This document shows positions 54,880-63,308 of a stretch of DNA of 64,000 nucleotides, piece after piece; position 1 is the first letter of the stretch, and each line of letters begins with the position of its first letter. A program made the position numbers and the translations under genes. Source of the stretch: Streptomyces sp. I6 (GTDB lineage: Bacteria > Actinomycetota > Actinomycetes > Streptomycetales > Streptomycetaceae); the NCBI GenBank assembly GCA_003725745.1, contig RHDP01000001.1, forward strand, positions 3,425,001 through 3,489,000. The letters run 5' to 3'. Below the pieces are notes generated by a model, which worked only from the letters and a program-made list of their open reading frames with translations, did no database searches and was not told the origin of the DNA.

Positions 54880-56703
54880 ATGAACGCCGCCACTTCCCCC
54901 GCTCCCGCGCCCCGCCGTGCCCGTGTCCGTGCCCCCGAGCTGATCGGCAAGGGCGGATGGATCAACACCGGTGGGAAGGATCTGACGCTGGCCGACTTCC
55001 GAGGTCGCACATTGATCTTGGATTTTTGGACGTTCTGCTGCGTCAACTGCCTGCACGTCCTCGACGAGCTGCGCGAGCTCGAGGAGAAGCACCGCGACAC
55101 CACGGTGGTCATCGGCGTCCACTCGCCGAAGTTCGTGCACGAGGCCGAGCACCAGGCCGTCGTCGACGCCGTCGAGCGGTACGGGGTGCACCACCCCGTC
55201 CTCGACGATCCGGAGCTCGCGACGTGGAAGCAGTACGCGGTACGGGCCTGGCCGACGCTCGTGGTGATCGATCCCGAGGGGTATGTCGTCGCCCAGCACG
55301 CGGGCGAGGGGCACGTACACGCCATTGAGCGGCTGGTGGAGCAGCTGGAGGCCGAGCACCAGGCGAAGGGCACCCTGCGGCGCGGGGACGGGCCGTACGT
55401 GCCGCCGGAGCCGGTCGCGACGGATCTCCGCTTCCCGGGGAAGGCCCTGCGGCTGCCCTCCGGGCGCTTCCTGGTCTCCGACTCGACACGGCACCAGCTG
55501 GTCGAGCTGGAGCCGGACGGCGAGACCGTGGTGCGGCGGATCGGCGACGGCGACTTCCGGGAGCCGCAGGGGCTCGCGCTGCTGCCGTCGGGGAAGGTGA
55601 TCGTCGCCGACACGGTGAACCACGCGCTGCGGACGGTCGATCCCGCGACCGGTGTGATCGAGCGGGTCGCGGGGACGGGGCGGCAGTGGTGGCAGGGGGC
55701 GCCGACGTCGGGACCGGCCCTCGAGGTGGACCTGTCCTCGCCGTGGGACGTGGCCTGGTGGCAGGGCAGGGTGTGGATCGCGATGGCCGGGGTCCACCAG
55801 CTGTGGACGTACGACCCGGAGACCGGCACGGTCGAGGTGGCCGCGGGCACGACCAACGAGGGACTGGTGGACGGACCGGCCGCCGAGGCGTGGTTCGCGC
55901 AGCCGTCCGGGCTGGCCGCGGCCGGGGACCGGTTGTGGATCGCCGACTCGGAGACGTCCGCGCTGCGGTGGATCGACACCGGTGGCGCGGTGCACAGCGC
56001 CGTCGGCACCGGCCTCTTCGACTTCGGGCACCGGGACGGCAACGCCGGACAGGCCCTGCTCCAGCACCCCCTGGGCGTCACCGCGCTGCCCGACGGCTCG
56101 GTGGCCGTGTCCGACACGTACAACCACGCGCTCCGCCGCTACGACCCGGCGACCGGCGAGGTGACGACCCTCGCGACCGATCTGCGCGAGCCGTCCGGCG
56201 CGGTGCTGGACGGCGAGGAGATCGTCGTCGTGGAGTCGGCGCGGCACCGGCTGACGCGGCTGCGGCTCCCGGAGGAGTCCGTCCGGGTCGAGGGGGTGGC
56301 GCACCGTACGCAGCGTGCGGCCACCGAGGTGGCGCCGGGGACGCTGCGGCTCGACGTGGTCTTCCAGGCGCCCGAGGGGCAGAAGCTCGACACCCGTTAC
56401 GGACCCTCGACCAGGCTGCTGGTGTCGTCGACCCCGCCGGAGCTGCTGGCCGGGGGCGGAGGTGCGGGTACCGACCTGTTCCGGGAACTGGAGCTGGACC
56501 CGGCGGTGACCGAGGGCGTGCTGCACGTCTCGGCGATGGCCGCCTCCTGCGACGATCCGGCTGGGGGCACCTCCCGGTCGGAGACTGGGGGAGAGTACCC
56601 GGCGTGCCATGTGCACCAGCAGGACTGGGGTGTTCCGCTCCGGGTGACCGGCGACGGGGTGTCCCGGCTGCCGCTGGTGCTGGCGGGCATGGACGGCGCC
56701 TGA
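54880..56703 (+). CDS. Thioredoxin-like and NHL-repeat protein
   Basis: A 607-residue protein: N-terminal TlpA-like thioredoxin fold (about 15-165) with FWTFCCVNCLH holding the CxxC, then NHL repeats (about 185-470) forming a beta-propeller, and a C-terminal domain. No signal peptide is visible, so it is probably cytoplasmic. Role not established. Close to its C-terminus, a 36-base element at 56559-56594 is inserted in frame (residue segment AGGTSRSETGGE) between CDDP and YPACHVHQQD. A -10-like CACCCT lies seven bases before the ATG. Confidence 0.92.
   Translation: MNAATSPAPAPRRARVRAPELIGKGGWINTGGKDLTLADFRGRTLILDFWTFCCVNCLHVLDELRELEEKHRDTTVVIGVHSPKFVHEAEHQAVVDAVERYGVHHPVLDDPELATWKQYAVRAWPTLVVIDPEGYVVAQHAGEGHVHAIERLVEQLEAEHQAKGTLRRGDGPYVPPEPVATDLRFPGKALRLPSGRFLVSDSTRHQLVELEPDGETVVRRIGDGDFREPQGLALLPSGKVIVADTVNHALRTVDPATGVIERVAGTGRQWWQGAPTSGPALEVDLSSPWDVAWWQGRVWIAMAGVHQLWTYDPETGTVEVAAGTTNEGLVDGPAAEAWFAQPSGLAAAGDRLWIADSETSALRWIDTGGAVHSAVGTGLFDFGHRDGNAGQALLQHPLGVTALPDGSVAVSDTYNHALRRYDPATGEVTTLATDLREPSGAVLDGEEIVVVESARHRLTRLRLPEESVRVEGVAHRTQRAATEVAPGTLRLDVVFQAPEGQKLDTRYGPSTRLLVSSTPPELLAGGGGAGTDLFRELELDPAVTEGVLHVSAMAASCDDPAGGTSRSETGGEYPACHVHQQDWGVPLRVTGDGVSRLPLVLAGMDGA
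56559..56594 (+). repeat. Repeat-like palindromic insertion inside the NHL gene
   Basis: The segment containing CTGGGGGCACCTCCCGGTCG and then GAGACTGGGGGAG resembles a short repetitive element I know from Streptomyces intergenic DNA. It can form a CTCCC/GGGAG hairpin. It keeps frame (36 bases) and adds about 12 residues. Confidence 0.5.
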
Positions 56704-56797
56704 CCGGCCGGTCCGCCCGCGCCGGGCGACGGCGCCGGCGGGCGGCACGTCACGGCCCGGCCGTTGACGCGCCCCGCCGGTCCGGCCGGACGCCGCG

Positions 56798-57028
56798 TCA
56801 GCGCTCGTAGCCGCTGTGCCGGGGCTCCTCGATCACGGTCGGGGCGACCGGTGAGACGAGTGCCCGGCGGCGGCGCGCGATGCTGGTGAAGGCGGCGACC
56901 CCGATGATGCCGACCGCCATCATGATCAGTCCGACCAGGTCCAGGTTGACGCTCTCGGTCTTCCAGTCGGTCGCGAAGGTGAGAATCGCCCCCGCGCCGA
57001 TCAGCAGGATGCAGCCTCCCAGGCCCAT
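56798..57028 (-). CDS. Small two-helix membrane protein (DUF6458-like)
   Basis: A 76-residue protein with two membrane helices (GLGGCILLIGAGAILTFA and LVGLIMMAVGIIGVAAF) and a basic then Pro-rich tail ending EEPRHSGYER. The ATG at 57028 follows GGAGGCGGAG. Members are common in actinobacteria; function unknown. Confidence 0.82.
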   Translation of the reverse strand: MGLGGCILLIGAGAILTFATDWKTESVNLDLVGLIMMAVGIIGVAAFTSIARRRRALVSPVAPTVIEEPRHSGYER

Positions 57029-57197
57029 GATCTCCGCCTCCCGTGTCGATGTAGATCCACCGGGTACCCCGGCCCGCAACTCCTACGCGGGACAGCCCAC
57101 ATGGCGGCGCGCGGCCCTCGGCGGAGGGCCCTCGGCGGCTCCCGGGAAGGCTCCCGGGACGACCCTCGGGACGACCCTCGGGAGGGCCCCGGCGCGG

Positions 57198-58511
57198 TCA
57201 GCCCTCGAGGAACGCGACCAGCGCGTTGGCCAGCAGGTACGGGTCGTCCGAGCCGCAGAGTTCGCGGGCGCTGTGCATCGAGAGGATCGCCACGCCGATG
57301 TCGACGGTCCGGATCCCGTGGCGCGCGGCGGTGATCGGTCCGATCGTCGTGCCGCACGGCATCGCGTTGTGGGAGACGAAGGTCTGCCACTCCACACCCG
57401 CTCGCTCGCAGGCGGCGGCGAAGACCGCCCGGCCGCTGCCGTCCGTCGCGTACCGCTGGTTGACGTTGACCTTCAGGATGGGGCCCCGGTTGGGGCGGGG
57501 GTGGTGCGTGGGGTCGTGGCGCTCAGGGTAGTTGGGGTGCACGGCGTGACCGGTGTCGGAGGAGAGGCAGACGGTGCCGGCGAAGGCCCGGGCGCGGTCC
57601 TCGTAGCTGCCGCCGCGGGCGAACACCGAGCGCTCCAGCACCGATCCGAGCAGCGGGCCGTCCGCGCCGGTGTCGGCCTGGGAGCCGTTCTCCTCGTGGT
57701 CGAACGCGGCCAGGACGGGGATGTACGGGAGGCCGTCCCGGCCCGAGACGGCGACGAGCGCGGCGGTCCCCGCATGTACGGAGAGCAGGTTGTCCATCCG
57801 CGGGCCGGCCACGAGTTCGCGGTTGCGGCCGAGGAACGCGGGGGCCTCCAGGGCGTGGGTCATCAGGTCCCAGCCGGTGACCTCGCCGGGCGGGAGTCCC
57901 GTCTCCTCCTCCAGGAAGGAGATCAGATCGCCTTGCCTGACGGTCCCGCCGAGGCCCCAGACGGGCTGCATGTGCTTCTGCTTGTCCAGTTGCAGGCCCT
58001 TCTCGTGGATCGAGCGGTCCATGTGGATCGCGAGCTGGGGCACGCGCAGCAGCGGGCGGTCGATGTTCACCAGACGGGTGGAGCCGTCCCGCAGCGTGAG
58101 CCGGCCGGCGAGGCCGAGGTCGCGGTCGAGCCAGGAGTTGAGCAGCGGTCCGCCGTAGATCTCGACGGCGATCTGACGCCAGCCGTACGCGCCCGTGTCC
58201 GGTTCCGGTTTGACCCGGAGGTTGGGGGAGTCGGTGTGGGCGCCGACGATGCGGAAGGGGGTGTGGGCCGGTGCGCCCTCCGGCACGTACCAGGCGATGA
58301 CGGCGCCGCCCCGGAGCACGTACTTGCCGCCGCCGGCCCCGTCCCAGGCGTCGGTCTCCTCGACCCGCCGGAACCCGGCTCCGTCCAGCCGCTCGGCGGC
58401 GTTCGCCACGGCGTGGTACGGCGTGGGGCTCGCCGCGAGGAAGGACATCATGTCCTCGGTGTGGCCGCGGTCGAAGGGGGTGGGCGACGGGGAGGCTGCA
58501 CGGCTGTTCAT
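57198..58511 (-). CDS. M18 family aminopeptidase
   Basis: A 437-residue dizinc aspartyl aminopeptidase: HTDSPNLRVKP carries the first His, FDHEENGSQ the Glu-Glu, MDNLLSVH the Asp and the end GVAILSMHSARE a His ligand. Cleaves N-terminal acidic or neutral residues from peptides in the cytoplasm. ATG 58511 is preferred because AAGGTGAG lies five bases upstream; GTG 58520 is an alternative. Confidence 0.94.
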   Translation of the reverse strand: MNSRAASPSPTPFDRGHTEDMMSFLAASPTPYHAVANAAERLDGAGFRRVEETDAWDGAGGGKYVLRGGAVIAWYVPEGAPAHTPFRIVGAHTDSPNLRVKPEPDTGAYGWRQIAVEIYGGPLLNSWLDRDLGLAGRLTLRDGSTRLVNIDRPLLRVPQLAIHMDRSIHEKGLQLDKQKHMQPVWGLGGTVRQGDLISFLEEETGLPPGEVTGWDLMTHALEAPAFLGRNRELVAGPRMDNLLSVHAGTAALVAVSGRDGLPYIPVLAAFDHEENGSQADTGADGPLLGSVLERSVFARGGSYEDRARAFAGTVCLSSDTGHAVHPNYPERHDPTHHPRPNRGPILKVNVNQRYATDGSGRAVFAAACERAGVEWQTFVSHNAMPCGTTIGPITAARHGIRTVDIGVAILSMHSARELCGSDDPYLLANALVAFLEG

Positions 58512-58567
58512 GGTGCTCACCTTAACGAGCGTTCCTCGCGCGGCCGGTTCGCCCGGTGGACCGTAGC

Positions 58568-58663
58568 GGGGCGCGGCGGTGCGGGGCCGGTCCGCCCGGT
58601 GGGCCGGGCCGGGGCGCGGCGGTGCGGGGCCGGTCCGCCCGGTGGGCCGGGCCGGGGCGCGGA
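58568..58663 (+). repeat. 43-bp tandem repeat upstream of M18 aminopeptidase gene
   Basis: Units begin at 58568, 58611 and (partial) 58654; each starts GGGGCGCGGCGGTGCGGGG. Two full copies are identical. It lies between the start of the aminopeptidase gene and the stop of the FadE-type gene, in non-coding DNA. Confidence 0.88.
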
Positions 58664-58785
58664 GGAGGCGGGGCCCGGTACGCGGGAAGACCCGCTCCCG
58701 GGCGGGAGCGGGTCTTCGCTGCGGTCGGTGCGAGGGCCGGACCGGGTCGGCGGGAGAGCCGGACCGGGCTGGTGGGAGGGCCGGA

Positions 58786-60612
58786 CTAGAAGGCCGCCTC
58801 GTCCAGGTCCATCAGCCCGTTGTCCACGCCCTCGGCGATCTCGCGGGCGAGCGAGACGCCCGGCAGGACGTTGGCGGCGAAGAACTTCGCGGCCGCGATC
58901 TTGCCCTGGTAGAACGCCTTGTCCTTGGCGGAGGCGGTCTCCAGCTTCTCGGCGGCGACGGCCGCACCGCGCAGCAGCAGGTAGCCGACGACCACGTCAC
59001 CGGAGGCGAGCAGCAGGCGGGTGGTGTTGAGGCCGACCTTGTAGATGTTCCTGACGTCCTCGCCCGTGGCGGTGAGGTCGGTGAGCATCCGGCCGACGAT
59101 CGCCTCCAGGTCGACCGCGGCCTTGGACAGGGCGTCGCGGGCGCCGGCCAGTTCCTCGCCGCCGGTGCCGACCGCGAGGAACTTCTTGATCTCCTCGGCG
59201 AGCGCGTTCAGCGAGGCGCCCTGGTCGCGGACGATCTTCCGGAAGAAGTAGTCCTGGCCCTGGATCGCCGTGGTGCCCTCGTAGAGGGTGTCGATCTTGG
59301 CGTCGCGGATGTACTGCTCGATCGGGTACTCCTGCAGGTACCCGGAGCCGCCGAAGATCTGCAGCGACTGGGCGAGCTGCTCGTACGCCTTCTCGGAGCC
59401 GTAGCCCTTCACGATCGGCAGCAGCAGGTCGTTCAGGCCCTGCAGGGACGTGGCGTCCTCGCCCGCGGCCTCCTTGAACGCGATCTCGTCCTGCACCGAC
59501 GCGGTGTAGAGGACGAGGGCGCGCATGCCCTCCGCGTACGCCTTCTGCGTCATCAGCGAGCGGCGCACGTCGGGGTGGTGGGTGATGGTGACCTTGGGTG
59601 CGGTCTTGTCCATGAAGTTGGCCAGGTCGGGGCCCTGGACACGCTCCTTGGCGTACTCCAGCGCGTTGAGGTAGCCCGTCGACAGCGTGGAGATCGCCTT
59701 GGTGCCGACCATCATGCGGGCGAACTCGATGATCATGAACATCTGGCGGATGCCGTCGTGCTTGTCGCCGATCAGCCAGCCCTTGGCGGGGTGCTTGTCG
59801 CCGAAGGTCATCTCGCAGGTGTTGGACGCCTTGAGGCCCATCTTGTGCTCGACGTTGGTGGCGTAGACGCCGTTGCGCTCGCCCAGCTCGCCGGTCTCCC
59901 AGTCGAAGTGGAACTTCGGCACGAGGAAGAGGGACAGGCCCTTGGTACCCGGCCCGTGGCCCTCGGGGCGGGCGAGGACGTAGTGGAGGATGTTCTCCTC
60001 CATGTCGTGCTCGCCGGAGGTGATGAAGCGCTTCACGCCCTCGATGTGCCAGGAGCCGTCGTCCTGCTGGATCGCCTTGGTGCGGCCGGCACCGACGTCC
60101 GAGCCGGCGTCGGGCTCGGTGAGCACCATGGTGGAGCCCCACTGCTTGTCGACCGCGATCTGGGCGACCTTCTTCTGCGCCTCGTTGCCCTCCTCGTAGA
60201 GGATGCCGGCGAACGCCGGGCCCGAGGAGTACATCCATATCGCGGGGTTCGAGCCGAGGAGCAGCTCGGCGTAGGACCAGACGAGGGAGCGCGGCGCGGT
60301 GGTGCCGCCGATCTCCTCGGGGAGGCCGAGGCGCCAGTACTCGGAGTCCATGAAGGCCTTGTAGCTCTTCTTGAAGCTCTCCGGCACCGGAGCGGTGTTG
60401 GTCTCGGGGTCGAAGACCGGCGGGTTGCGGTCGGCGTCGGCGAAGGACTCGGCGAGGTCGTTCTCCGCGAGGCGGGCGATCTCGTCGAGGATGCTCTTGG
60501 CGGTCTCGACGTCCATCTCCGCGAACGGACCCGTGCCGTACAGCTTGTCGCGCCCGAGGACCTCGAAGAGGTTGAACTCGATGTCGCGGAGATTCGACTT
60601 GTAGTGCCCCAT
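58786..60612 (-). CDS. Acyl-CoA dehydrogenase, FadE5-like long form
   Basis: A 608-residue acyl-CoA dehydrogenase, longer than the usual 380-400 residues because of N- and C-terminal extensions, as in mycobacterial FadE5. Catalytic region: [30 protein letters not shown] and [11 protein letters not shown] with the catalytic Glu just upstream. Likely acts on broad-chain fatty acyl-CoAs in beta-oxidation. Upstream (60663-60699) are two palindromic motifs that look like fatty-acid-regulator operators. Confidence 0.95.
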   Translation of the reverse strand: MGHYKSNLRDIEFNLFEVLGRDKLYGTGPFAEMDVETAKSILDEIARLAENDLAESFADADRNPPVFDPETNTAPVPESFKKSYKAFMDSEYWRLGLPEEIGGTTAPRSLVWSYAELLLGSNPAIWMYSSGPAFAGILYEEGNEAQKKVAQIAVDKQWGSTMVLTEPDAGSDVGAGRTKAIQQDDGSWHIEGVKRFITSGEHDMEENILHYVLARPEGHGPGTKGLSLFLVPKFHFDWETGELGERNGVYATNVEHKMGLKASNTCEMTFGDKHPAKGWLIGDKHDGIRQMFMIIEFARMMVGTKAISTLSTGYLNALEYAKERVQGPDLANFMDKTAPKVTITHHPDVRRSLMTQKAYAEGMRALVLYTASVQDEIAFKEAAGEDATSLQGLNDLLLPIVKGYGSEKAYEQLAQSLQIFGGSGYLQEYPIEQYIRDAKIDTLYEGTTAIQGQDYFFRKIVRDQGASLNALAEEIKKFLAVGTGGEELAGARDALSKAAVDLEAIVGRMLTDLTATGEDVRNIYKVGLNTTRLLLASGDVVVGYLLLRGAAVAAEKLETASAKDKAFYQGKIAAAKFFAANVLPGVSLAREIAEGVDNGLMDLDEAAF

Positions 60613-60662
60613 GGCGACGGCTCCGTAACGGATCGGGGAGGAGGCAGGGTCCTCGTTGCATC

Positions 60663-60699
60663 TACCAGCAAGTAGCTACGATGATGCTACCCGTCGGTA
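60663..60699. promoter_or_regulatory. Paired operator-like palindromes upstream of FadE gene
   Basis: TACC-AGCA-AGTA (60663-60674) and TACC-CGTC-GGTA (60688-60699) are spaced 25 bases centre to centre, with GTAGCTAC between them. The patch is AT-rich for this genome and begins 51 bases before the ATG. Paired TetR-type sites are a plausible reading. Confidence 0.45.
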
Positions 60700-60937
60700 A
60701 TAAGAAGCAACCCCCCACCGCCATCTGTGACGCGGCCCGCATCCGGCGGCTGGGCCGTGCCGGGCGGCGCGCACCAGACTGTCCCCCGCCGGGGCCACGG
60801 TCCACACCCCAGCGCAGACCCACCACCTCCAGCAGGGCGAGACCCCGTCCGACTCCTCGTGGACCCCGGCCCGCTCCTCGTGGCCCCGGCCCGGCGCGGC
60901 ACGGGTCGCCGCACTGCCGGCTGAGGCGCCCCCGGCC

Positions 60938-61195
60938 ATGGTCGGGCTGCGGCAGAGGACTTTCGAAACGGCAGAGAGAACGGCAGAGAGAAGTGTTCAC
61001 CCGAGCACCGTTCGCCGGCGCAGGAGCAGTTCCAGCAAGGGAACGGGAGGCCAATGCCGGGAAGTCGCCGACGGCACCGCCCATGTCGTGCCCGTCCGCG
61101 ACTCCGAGGCGCCCCACGGGCCCGTCCTCGCGGTCGGTGCCGGAGCATGGTCGCCGTTCGTCGGGGCGATCAGGTCCGGCAAGCTCACCCGCTGA
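60938..61195 (+). CDS. DUF397 domain protein
   Basis: Up to 85 residues. The DUF397 core is clear in the second half: SSSSKGTGGQCREVADGTAH and PVRDSEAPHGPVLAVGAGAW, followed by SPFVGAIRSG. DUF397 proteins usually lie next to an XRE-type regulator and act with it in development; I see none adjacent. The N-terminus is uncertain: the family normally starts much nearer to the core, and a frame break before residue 30 is possible. Confidence 0.6.
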   Translation: MVGLRQRTFETAERTAERSVHPSTVRRRRSSSSKGTGGQCREVADGTAHVVPVRDSEAPHGPVLAVGAGAWSPFVGAIRSGKLTR

Positions 61196-61249
61196 GGCGT
61201 GACCGGCGGCCGGGCCCGCCCCCGGCGGAGCCTCGGTAGTCTTGCGCCC

Positions 61250-61746
61250 ATGTACGGCTACGACCAGACCCCCGGCGGTCAGCAGCACTACGGCCCTCCG
61301 CCGCAGCAGCCGATGTCGGGCGCGGGCATGCCCGGTGCCGGGATGCCCGGAGCGGGCTACGGGGAGCAGCCGCTGTACCCCGAGCCGTCACCCCCTCGCT
61401 CGCCGACGCGGTGCGGGCCTTCACCACGGGGTCGCTGTCCGCGGAGGACTTCCAGCAGATCTTCGCGACCTCGAAGGTGTACTGCCCGCGTGGCGACAAC
61501 CCGGGCTTCCTGGCCCTGCACAACACGCAGCAGCCGGTGATCCCGATGTTCAGCTCGCTCAAGGAGCTGCGCCGCTACGCGGGCAAGGAGTCCAAGTACT
61601 TCGTGATCACGGGTGCCGAGGTGATCGATCTGTTGCCCACCGGGTACGGCTTCGTCCTCGACATGGAGGGCGAGCACCGGATGGTCTTCGACGCGAAGGC
61701 CGTGGAACAGATGGTCGACTTCGCGATGCGGCGCATGTACGGCTGA
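61250..61746 (+). CDS. SseB-like protein (one frame break)
   Basis: About 165 residues after joining a break near 61390 (C run; join reads EPSPPSLADAVRAFTTGSLS). N-terminal Gly/Pro/Gln-rich segment with GAGMPGAGMPGAG repeats, then an SseB-type domain (FQQIFATSKVYCPRGDNPGF, YRRYAG-like RRYAGKESKYFVITGAEVID). SseB is a serine-sensitivity enhancer in enterobacteria; actinobacterial role unknown. -10-like TAGTCT (61237-61242) is seven bases before the ATG: probable leaderless start. Confidence 0.82.
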
Positions 61747-61825
61747 CCGGCCCCGGGCCCCGTACCTCCTTCCCCTGCTCGCTCCCTCCTGCGCTGCCGC
61801 CTCTGCTTCCGCTGCTCCTCCGCCT

Positions 61826-61902
61826 TCTCCGGTTTCTCCGCCCTCTCCGGTTTCTCCGCCCTCTCCGGTTTGTCAGCGTTCTCTGCGTTCTCTGCGTTCT
61901 CT
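61826..61902 (+). repeat. Nested pyrimidine-rich tandem repeats (18-bp and 9-bp units)
   Basis: TCTCCGGTTTCTCCGCCC occurs 2.6 times (61826-61871), then GCGTTCTCT three times (61876-61902). The minus strand reads as an open frame of Glu/Lys/Arg repeats, but that frame runs antisense through the SseB gene. Confidence 0.9.
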
Positions 61903-62094
61903 GCGTGCTTTCGGTTCTTCGGTTTTCTCGTCTGGCGACCGGCCTGCACCCTTCCGTGCTCGCCGGTCGCTTCCGTGCGGGGGCGTCCCGGTGCGGGAGG
62001 TCGCGGGATCGCTGCCGCGACCGCCGGGCCGGCGCTCGCGGCGGGGCGGGAATGCGGTCGGCGGGATCGGCGTTGCGGGTGGCAAGAAGTTCAG

Positions 62095-62108
62095 AGTTCA
62101 ACTAAACT
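62095..62108. promoter_or_regulatory. Operator-like motif upstream of pirin gene
   Basis: AGTTCAACTAAACT is an imperfect inverted repeat (AGTT...AACT) 21 bases before the pirin ATG, in a small AT-rich patch. MarR- and HxlR-type redox regulators use similar sites in Streptomyces. No adjacent regulator gene. Confidence 0.4.
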
Positions 62109-62128
62109 GAGCGCAGGAGGAGGTCCCC

Positions 62129-63088
62129 ATGCCCGCAGTGACCGTCCGGAACCCGCTGACCCTGCCGCGCGTGGCCGCGGCCGGTGACGCCGTGCAGCGT
62201 CCCGCACTGGCCGTGACCACGGCGCCCCAGGGGTACGAGGGGGAGGGTTTCCCGGTGCGCCGCGCGTTCGCCGGGATCAACTACACCTACCTCGACCCGT
62301 TCATCATGATGGACCAGATGGGCGAGGTGGAGTACGCGCCCGGGGAGCCGAAGGGCACCCCCTGGCACCCGCACCGCGGCTTCGAGACCGTCACGTACCT
62401 GATCGACGGGACCTTCGTCCACCGGGACAGCAACGGCGGCGGCGGGACCATCCGCAACGGCGACACCCAGTGGATGACGGCGGGCTCCGGGCTGCTCCAC
62501 ATCGAGGCCCCGCCGGAGGACCTCGTCATGAGCGGCGGTCTCTTCCACGGGCTCCAGCTCTGGGTGAACCTTCCGGCGGCGGACAAGATGATGGACCCGC
62601 GCTACCAGGACATCCGCGGCGGCCAGGTCCAGCTGCTGACCTCCCCCGACGGCGGCGCCCTGCTCCGGGTGATCGCCGGAGAGCTGGACGGGCACCAGGG
62701 GCCCGGCATCACCCACACCCCGATCACCATGGTCCACGCGACCCTGCGGCCGGGCGCGCAGATCACCCTGCCGTGGCGCGAGGACTTCAACGGCCTCGCG
62801 TACGTCCTCGCCGGGCGCGGCGCGGTCGGCGCCGAGCGGCGGCCCGTGCACCTGGGCCAGACGGCGGTGTTCGGCGAGGGCGGCGCGCTGACCGTGCGGG
62901 CCGACGACACCCAGGACACCGTCGGCACCGGTGACCTGGAGATCGTGCTGCTCGGCGGGCGGCCCATCCGGGAGCCGATGGCGCACTACGGGCCGTTCGT
63001 CATGAACACCCGAGAGGAGCTCCAGCAGGCGTTCGAGGACTTCCGGAAGGGCCGCCTCGGTACGGTCCCGGCCGTCCACGGCATGTGA
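62129..63088 (+). CDS. Pirin family protein
   Basis: A 319-residue bicupin. The metal site is in WHPHRGFETVTYLIDG (His-x-His and Glu) with a further His and Glu in SGLLHIEAP. Pirins are iron proteins; bacterial ones include quercetin dioxygenases and modulators of pyruvate or acyl-CoA metabolism. A strong ribosome site (GGAGGAGG) precedes the ATG. An operator-like motif lies upstream. Confidence 0.95.
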   Translation: MPAVTVRNPLTLPRVAAAGDAVQRPALAVTTAPQGYEGEGFPVRRAFAGINYTYLDPFIMMDQMGEVEYAPGEPKGTPWHPHRGFETVTYLIDGTFVHRDSNGGGGTIRNGDTQWMTAGSGLLHIEAPPEDLVMSGGLFHGLQLWVNLPAADKMMDPRYQDIRGGQVQLLTSPDGGALLRVIAGELDGHQGPGITHTPITMVHATLRPGAQITLPWREDFNGLAYVLAGRGAVGAERRPVHLGQTAVFGEGGALTVRADDTQDTVGTGDLEIVLLGGRPIREPMAHYGPFVMNTREELQQAFEDFRKGRLGTVPAVHGM

Positions 63089-63106
63089 GCCCGGGGCCGG
63101 GCCCCG

Positions 63107-63185
63107 GCGCCCGGGTCCGCGTCCCGGGTCGGGTGCCCGGGTTCGCGGCCCGGCCCGAGCGCCCGGGTCCGCGTCCCGGGTCGGG
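63107..63185 (+). repeat. 27-bp direct repeat after pirin gene
   Basis: Two exact 27-base copies (63107-63133, 63159-63185), beginning GCGCCCGGGTCCGCGTCCCG, 52 bases apart, in the G+C-rich gap before the transporter gene. The 220-base gap holds no gene. Confidence 0.8.
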
Positions 63186-63308
63186 CGGCGTCGGCCGCCC
63201 GTCCCGGGGCCCGTCGGTCCGGACCGCCCGCCGTTCCCCCTGACGGCCCGTCACCCGTCCGGACCCGGCGGACGGGACGGGCCGCCCCCGACGTGGTCGG
63301 CTGGAACC

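Larger units (their letters stand above)
61747..62128. other. Intergenic region with pyrimidine-rich repeats
   Basis: 382 bases with no supported gene. Contains an 18-base tandem repeat and a 9-base tandem repeat (61826-61902), both strongly pyrimidine-rich on the plus strand, and the operator-like motif of the pirin gene at the right end. Confidence 0.6.

Noticed and set aside
61575..61949. Minus-strand frame encoding Glu/Lys/Arg repeats
   Set aside because: The repeats come from the pyrimidine-rich DNA tract and the frame continues antisense through the SseB gene.
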